Shown here: positions 60,990-64,000 of the stretch, one piece after another
How the letters are laid out: the number at the start of each line of letters is the position of its first letter
How positions within the stretch are numbered: position 1 is the first letter of the stretch
From: a bacterium
Lineage (GTDB): Bacteria > 4484-113 > JAFGCY01
Assembly (NCBI GenBank): GCA_020849855.1
Contig: JADZFO010000023.1
Location: forward strand, 22,491-86,490
DNA: 64,000 nt
Direction: 5' to 3'
Notes under the pieces: generated by a model
What the model was told of the DNA's origin: nothing
Databases searched by the model: none
The model's input: only the letters and a program-made list of their open reading frames with translations
Translations under genes and position numbers: made by a program

Positions 60990-61637
60990 GTGACCAGTTC
61001 CAGCCCTCCCCGCGCCGGAGTCCTCGCCCTGCAGGGCGCATACCAGGCCCATGCCAGGGTCCTCTCCGCCCTCGGCTGCGAGGTCGTCGAGGTCCAGCGC
61101 CCGGCGCAGCTGGAGGGCCTGCGCCTCCTGTGCATGCCCGGCGGCGAGTCGACCACCATGTCCCTGCTGCTCAGCAGCAGCGGACTGCGCGAGCCCCTGC
61201 GCCAGGCCATCGCCGCCGGCCTGCCGGTGCTGGCCACCTGTGCCGGCGCGATCCTGCTGGCGCAGCGTCTGGAGGGCGACAGCGGCAGCCTGAAGGTCGA
61301 GCCTCTTGGCCTGCTGGACCTGACCGTGGACCGCAATGCCTACGGCCGCCAGAACGAGAGCTTCGAGGCCGGCCTCGAGATCGACTGGACCGGCCTGCCT
61401 GGCAGCAGCGCCGGCGGCACCCAGCTCTTCCATGCTGTCTTCATCCGCGCCCCGCGCTTCCAGCTGCCCGGCGCGCAGGTCCGGGTGCTGGCCAGTTTCC
61501 AGCCCGCTGGCGCCGCAGCCGCCGAGCCGGTCCTGGTGCGCCAGGGCAACATCATCGCCGCGGCCTTCCACCCGGAGCTCTCCGGCGATGATCGGATCCA
61601 CCGCGCTGCCCTCGGCCTCAGACCCGCGGACTTTTAA
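60990..61637 (+). CDS. pdxT: Pyridoxal 5-phosphate synthase glutaminase subunit PdxT
   Basis: PdxT hydrolyses glutamine and channels ammonia to PdxS for pyridoxal phosphate synthesis. The 215-residue protein has the class I glutaminase-like motifs of the family: GVLALQGAY at the start, MPGGEST near residue 49, nucleophile C84 in LATCAGAILLA, NAYGRQNESFE, and the catalytic His-Glu in AAFHPELSGDDRIH. The frame opens far upstream; GTG 60990 with TACAAT 8 nt before gives the normal length. ATG 60954 is the alternative. The partner pdxS is not adjacent, which is unusual since the two are often neighbours. Confidence 0.93.
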   Translation: MTSSSPPRAGVLALQGAYQAHARVLSALGCEVVEVQRPAQLEGLRLLCMPGGESTTMSLLLSSSGLREPLRQAIAAGLPVLATCAGAILLAQRLEGDSGSLKVEPLGLLDLTVDRNAYGRQNESFEAGLEIDWTGLPGSSAGGTQLFHAVFIRAPRFQLPGAQVRVLASFQPAGAAAAEPVLVRQGNIIAAAFHPELSGDDRIHRAALGLRPADF

Positions 61638-61857
61638 CCTTTCAGCCCCAAAATCAACGTCAAAACACTTTTGCAGCGCCGCTCCCGTGCCTTTCCCAGT
61701 CCCCAGCGCTCAGGCCGGCACAATCCTGGCCTGATTACGGCGCAGTTCTGTAAACAGCAGCTCTGGCTGCTGCACATATGCAGCAGATTTGCAGTACCTT
61801 GGCGCTGCCGGCGCATGTCAGGAAGATACCCGCGCAGAAGCTGCTTTGCCTTGTGCA

Positions 61858-61886
61858 GTTGTGATAACGGGATCTGTTATCACAAC
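61858..61886. repeat. Perfect 11-bp inverted repeat, operator-like
   Basis: GTTGTGATAAC, 7-nt spacer GGGATCT, GTTATCACAAC. There is no T-run, and the AT-rich arms look more like a regulator binding site than a terminator. It lies between the convergent pdxT and fibronectin-type lipoprotein genes. Confidence 0.6.
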
Positions 61887-61915
61887 AGGGCCAGACTGCT
61901 GTGCCGGAAAGAATG

Positions 61916-61952
61916 CGGACTGAAGTCCGGGGTCGGCCGCATTGGCATGCGG
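61916..61952. repeat. REP-like palindrome pair
   Basis: CGGACTGAAGTCCG (61916-61929), then CCGCAT-TGGC-ATGCGG (61937-61952). Both types recur in the cluster at 63704-63864. Confidence 0.7.
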
Positions 61953-61976
61953 ACCTAAGCGTCACTTGCTGGCGAC

Positions 61977-63566
61977 TTAGTCGTGGTAAGGTGCGTCGGT
62001 AACCACGTTATCCCAGCTCAGTACCTGCGGCCGGTAACTCAGGCACTCGCCCTGCCTGGCATAGAGGTAGAAATTCTGGTCCAACCTGTAAGTGTCAAAG
62101 TCCACCGCGTGGCTGAATGTTGCGTTATCCAGACTTGCTACCAGATCGGACCGGCCGTAACTGCCCTCGACTACGTTGTACAGCTCATATCCGTCCGCCC
62201 AGCTCTGCGCGTCCCACCTAAAGGTGATTGTCCTGTCCTGAATGCTGTAAGTCGCCCGGAAGTTCAGTGCCTGGGGCACCTGCAGATACTCAAACCTGCT
62301 CCAGTACTGCCCGCCAATGCCGCCAAGCATAGGCCGCACGCGATACTGCAGCAGCTGCGGCTCCTGCAGCTCGGTCAGCAGCTTCAAATCGCATACGGTG
62401 CTTTGCTGGTACTGGGCGATCCTGATCGTGTCCCATGGCGAAGGCAGGCCGCCGCCATAAGGGAATACTCGCTGCTGAATCTCATAGCCATCGGCCAGCA
62501 GATGAGCGTCCCATTTGAGGTTCGCCGGTTCGCCACTCATTTTGGTTCCATACATTCTCAGACCGGTGACCGGCTCAAGGTAGGGTGTGCCGCTCAGCGT
62601 CCAGGCAGCCGATGCCACATTGCTCCAGGGCCCGGGCAGCTCATCGCGCACAATCCGCACCCGGTAGTACCAGGTCTGGTCGGCGGCTGGCTGGTCGACA
62701 TGGGCATATTCCCGGGATCCGGTATACACCTTCGGTGTGGCTATCGTGCTCCAGTCCATATCCAGAGCATCCGGGCTGGCACTGCGCTGCACTTCGGCCT
62801 TGAGTTCATAGGTGGCCGAGGCCGATTTCTGGAAAGCCAGAGACACGGTCCAGTTCAGACGGACGCCGGGCTCGTTGTTGTACTGGCGGGCGCTAAGCAG
62901 GCCGGTGCTATTGGGCACACGCGGCAGCGCCTCGACCTCCAGGCCGCGGATACAGGCCCTGGTCTCTCCTAGGGCCAGCACCACGAAGATGAAGTCGTCG
63001 CGTTGATAGTCCCCGTGCTCGGCGTTCACAGACTCAGTCGGAGGAAGGTCCAGAAATGCTACGGTCTGTGCGCCATCGCGGAAGAAGGGCGCGCTGAGTT
63101 CCCAGCGCTGGCTGTCACGGTTGGCCCAGGCCAGGCACACGCCCCCTTCGGCCACTTTGTTAATGCTGCCGCGCTCAATCGTGATGCGTCGCGGCTCGTA
63201 GGCAAAGCATAGGCTGGGGATTTTGTAGGCGGCCCAGGCCTGTGCCGCGCCGCCGTCCATGCCAATGCAAAAGTCGCCGTCAGGGAGGATTTGGCAGCCG
63301 GATTCTCTGGTGCTTAGGTAGGGCTGCAAGGTGAAAATCTCGCTGTCCGCACTTGCGCTGAGCCGGCTGGGGATAGGTGCAGCCGCCGATTCCAGGCTCA
63401 CCAGCTCGCTGGGCGATGGCAGCGCTTCAGGCTGGACAGTCCCTGTATGTTCCGTCAGGCCGTTGCCGGACAAGGCATCTGTTGCAGGTGGGGAGGAAGC
63501 GCAGGCCGCACACAGGACTGTGGCCAGCAGCGCCAAAACCCAAAGTGATAAATCACGTAAGAACAT
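61977..63566 (-). CDS. Lipoprotein with fibronectin-III-like domains (family member 3)
   Basis: The 529-residue protein has a signal peptide with lipobox LCAAC. A Ser/Thr-rich linker leads to the family beta domain with the motif CLAWANRDSQRWELSAPF, then about three fibronectin-III-like repeats (VRLNWTVSLAF...TWYYRVRIVRDELPGPWSN; LKWDAHLLADGYEIQQRVF; FRWDAQSWADGYELYNVV). This is the layout of the lipoproteins at 32262 and 33855. GGAG lies 9 nt before the ATG. It is probably a surface lipoprotein; no catalytic motif is seen. It is flanked on both sides by REP-like palindromes. Confidence 0.77.
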   Translation of the reverse strand: MFLRDLSLWVLALLATVLCAACASSPPATDALSGNGLTEHTGTVQPEALPSPSELVSLESAAAPIPSRLSASADSEIFTLQPYLSTRESGCQILPDGDFCIGMDGGAAQAWAAYKIPSLCFAYEPRRITIERGSINKVAEGGVCLAWANRDSQRWELSAPFFRDGAQTVAFLDLPPTESVNAEHGDYQRDDFIFVVLALGETRACIRGLEVEALPRVPNSTGLLSARQYNNEPGVRLNWTVSLAFQKSASATYELKAEVQRSASPDALDMDWSTIATPKVYTGSREYAHVDQPAADQTWYYRVRIVRDELPGPWSNVASAAWTLSGTPYLEPVTGLRMYGTKMSGEPANLKWDAHLLADGYEIQQRVFPYGGGLPSPWDTIRIAQYQQSTVCDLKLLTELQEPQLLQYRVRPMLGGIGGQYWSRFEYLQVPQALNFRATYSIQDRTITFRWDAQSWADGYELYNVVEGSYGRSDLVASLDNATFSHAVDFDTYRLDQNFYLYARQGECLSYRPQVLSWDNVVTDAPYHD

Positions 63567-63880
63567 TCAGCCGTCTCCAGGCAACCCCGTTGCCGCAAAG
63601 ATTGTACCGCCAAAAAGAGCAGAACGCTGGTGGCGGAGGGGCTGGAGGCGGCTAGGTAAGTGGTGCTACCGCAGACCTGCGGCCCTGTTGGATCCATCCG
63701 AAGGCGGACTGAAGTCCGCGCTCCGGGGCCGGCCGAACATCTGTGCGGCCTGCAGGATGCCCGCGTTGCTATGCGGGCAAACAATCAAGTAGCCCCGGAC
63801 GGCAGTCCGGGGGAACGCTGCCCGTATTGAGATGCCTGCAGCATGCCCGCATGGCAGTGCGGGCCCACAAAACAAAGGGT
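63567..63880. other. Intergenic region, about 314 bp, with palindrome cluster
   Basis: Apart from the four palindromes at 63704-63864 I see no gene. The region lies between the lipoprotein start and the end of the transposase gene. Confidence 0.6.
63704..63864. repeat. Cluster of four REP-like palindromes
   Basis: The four are GCGGACTGAAGTCCGC (63704-63719); arms TGCCCGC / GCGGGCA around 8 nt (63758-63779); arms CCCCGGAC / GTCCGGGG around GGCA (63793-63812); and arms GCCCGCA / TGCGGGC around TGGCAG (63845-63864). They alternate between a GGAC...GTCC type and a CCGC...GCGG type, as in bacterial interspersed mosaic elements, and end 17 nt from the transposase stop codon. Confidence 0.8.
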
Positions 63881-64000
63881 TCATCGCCCAACACCGGGGA
63901 AGGCGGCCTTGATCTTCAGGAAAAAGTATTCGTCGTCGCGATAGCCATAGGCGATGCGTTTGATGACTTTGATGCGGTTGTTGATGCCTTCCAGCACACT
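63881..64000 (-). mobile_element. C-terminal end of an ISL3-family transposase (partial, runs off the window)
   Basis: The last 39 codons of a minus-strand frame read GINNRIKVIKRIAYGYRDDEYFFLKI plus a short tail to TGA (63883-63881). The phrase NNRIKxIKRxAYGYRDxEYFxLKI is the signature C-terminus of ISL3-type DDE transposases (IS1096/IS1165 group). The rest lies beyond position 64000, so whether the element is intact cannot be judged. Confidence 0.85.

Larger units (their letters stand above)
61638..61976. other. Intergenic region, about 340 bp
   Basis: No gene is seen. It contains an 11-bp perfect inverted repeat (61858-61886) and a pair of REP-like palindromes (61916-61952). Base composition is lower in GC than in the genes. 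Confidence 0.6.

Noticed and set aside
60954-61601. N-terminal half of the 599-codon minus-strand frame starting at 61601
   Set aside because: This part is antisense to pdxT. The protein-like sequence and a -10 at 6 nt both place the real start at GTG 60953.
1-64000. tRNA, rRNA, tmRNA, riboswitch or CRISPR features
   Set aside because: I looked for T-loop sequences, repeat-spacer patterns and known RNA cores and found none that I could support by eye; a covariance-model search would be the decisive test.

Overview
The window is 64 kb of GC-rich bacterial chromosome, densely coded on both strands, with no rRNA, tRNA, CRISPR array or prophage that I can see. It looks like a motile, diderm, deep-branching bacterium rather than a proteobacterium. 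The signs are many lipoboxes and signal peptides, a dnaK-grpE-dnaJ-hspR heat-shock group, System II (ResB/CcsA) cytochrome c maturation, and a CheC/CheD type chemotaxis operon in nearly the gene order of Bacillus. Dockerin-like repeats and fibronectin-III lipoproteins add to the picture. I cannot name the phylum.

Layout. 0.1-3.8 kb: a zinc-ribbon membrane protein, a secreted protein of unknown role and an ABC-2 type permease. 4-7.9 kb (minus): ccsA, resB and a polyprenyl diphosphate synthase, which fits respiratory quinone and cytochrome c assembly. 8.1-16.8 kb (plus): flhA, flhF, cheB, cheW, cheC, cheD, a small membrane protein, fliA and a small unknown protein. This is the Firmicutes fla/che order without flhG and cheA, and a sigma-28-like promoter lies in front of the fliA segment. 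16.8-26.6 kb: a tiny acidic protein, a 29-residue basic ribosomal-type protein, two unknown proteins, a BMP-like lipoprotein, a membrane protein, a flavin oxidoreductase, phosphoglycerate mutase gpmI and a secreted unknown. 26.6-32.2 kb (minus): dnaK, an unknown gene, hsp20, grpE, dnaJ and hspR, with two unusual heptamer-repeat inverted structures. 32.2-39.3 kb (minus): two fibronectin-type lipoproteins and a CAP/SCP protein whose signal peptide is cut off by an in-frame TGA. 39.3-42.7 kb (minus): three paralogous proteins with tandem NTF2/SnoaL-like folds and a GlsB/YeaQ membrane protein. 42.8-49.8 kb (plus): dGTPase, a serine hydrolase, an acyltransferase-like plus ANL-like gene pair, and a large PAS hybrid histidine kinase. 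49.8-58 kb: a gluzincin peptidase, a DUF1569 protein, a small lipoprotein plus a dihaem cytochrome c lipoprotein, an orphan fliR, and a subtilase. 58-64 kb: a cysteine-less thioredoxin-like protein, a type IV prepilin, a membrane protein divergent from pdxT, a third fibronectin-type lipoprotein, REP-like palindromes and the end of an ISL3-type transposase.

The most general signal is in the starts of genes. A large subset has no Shine-Dalgarno sequence but has a -10-like hexamer 5-12 nt (mostly 6-9) before the start codon, as expected for leaderless mRNAs. This corrects several start sites and appears on both sides of three divergent gene pairs. Other leads are the TNAAGCNC-N11-GCCGATA(A/C) sigma-28-like motif, the heptamer repeats, the in-frame TGA, the acyltransferase/ANL/sensor-kinase neighbourhood and the tandem NTF2 cluster. 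All calls come from reading the sequence without database searches.
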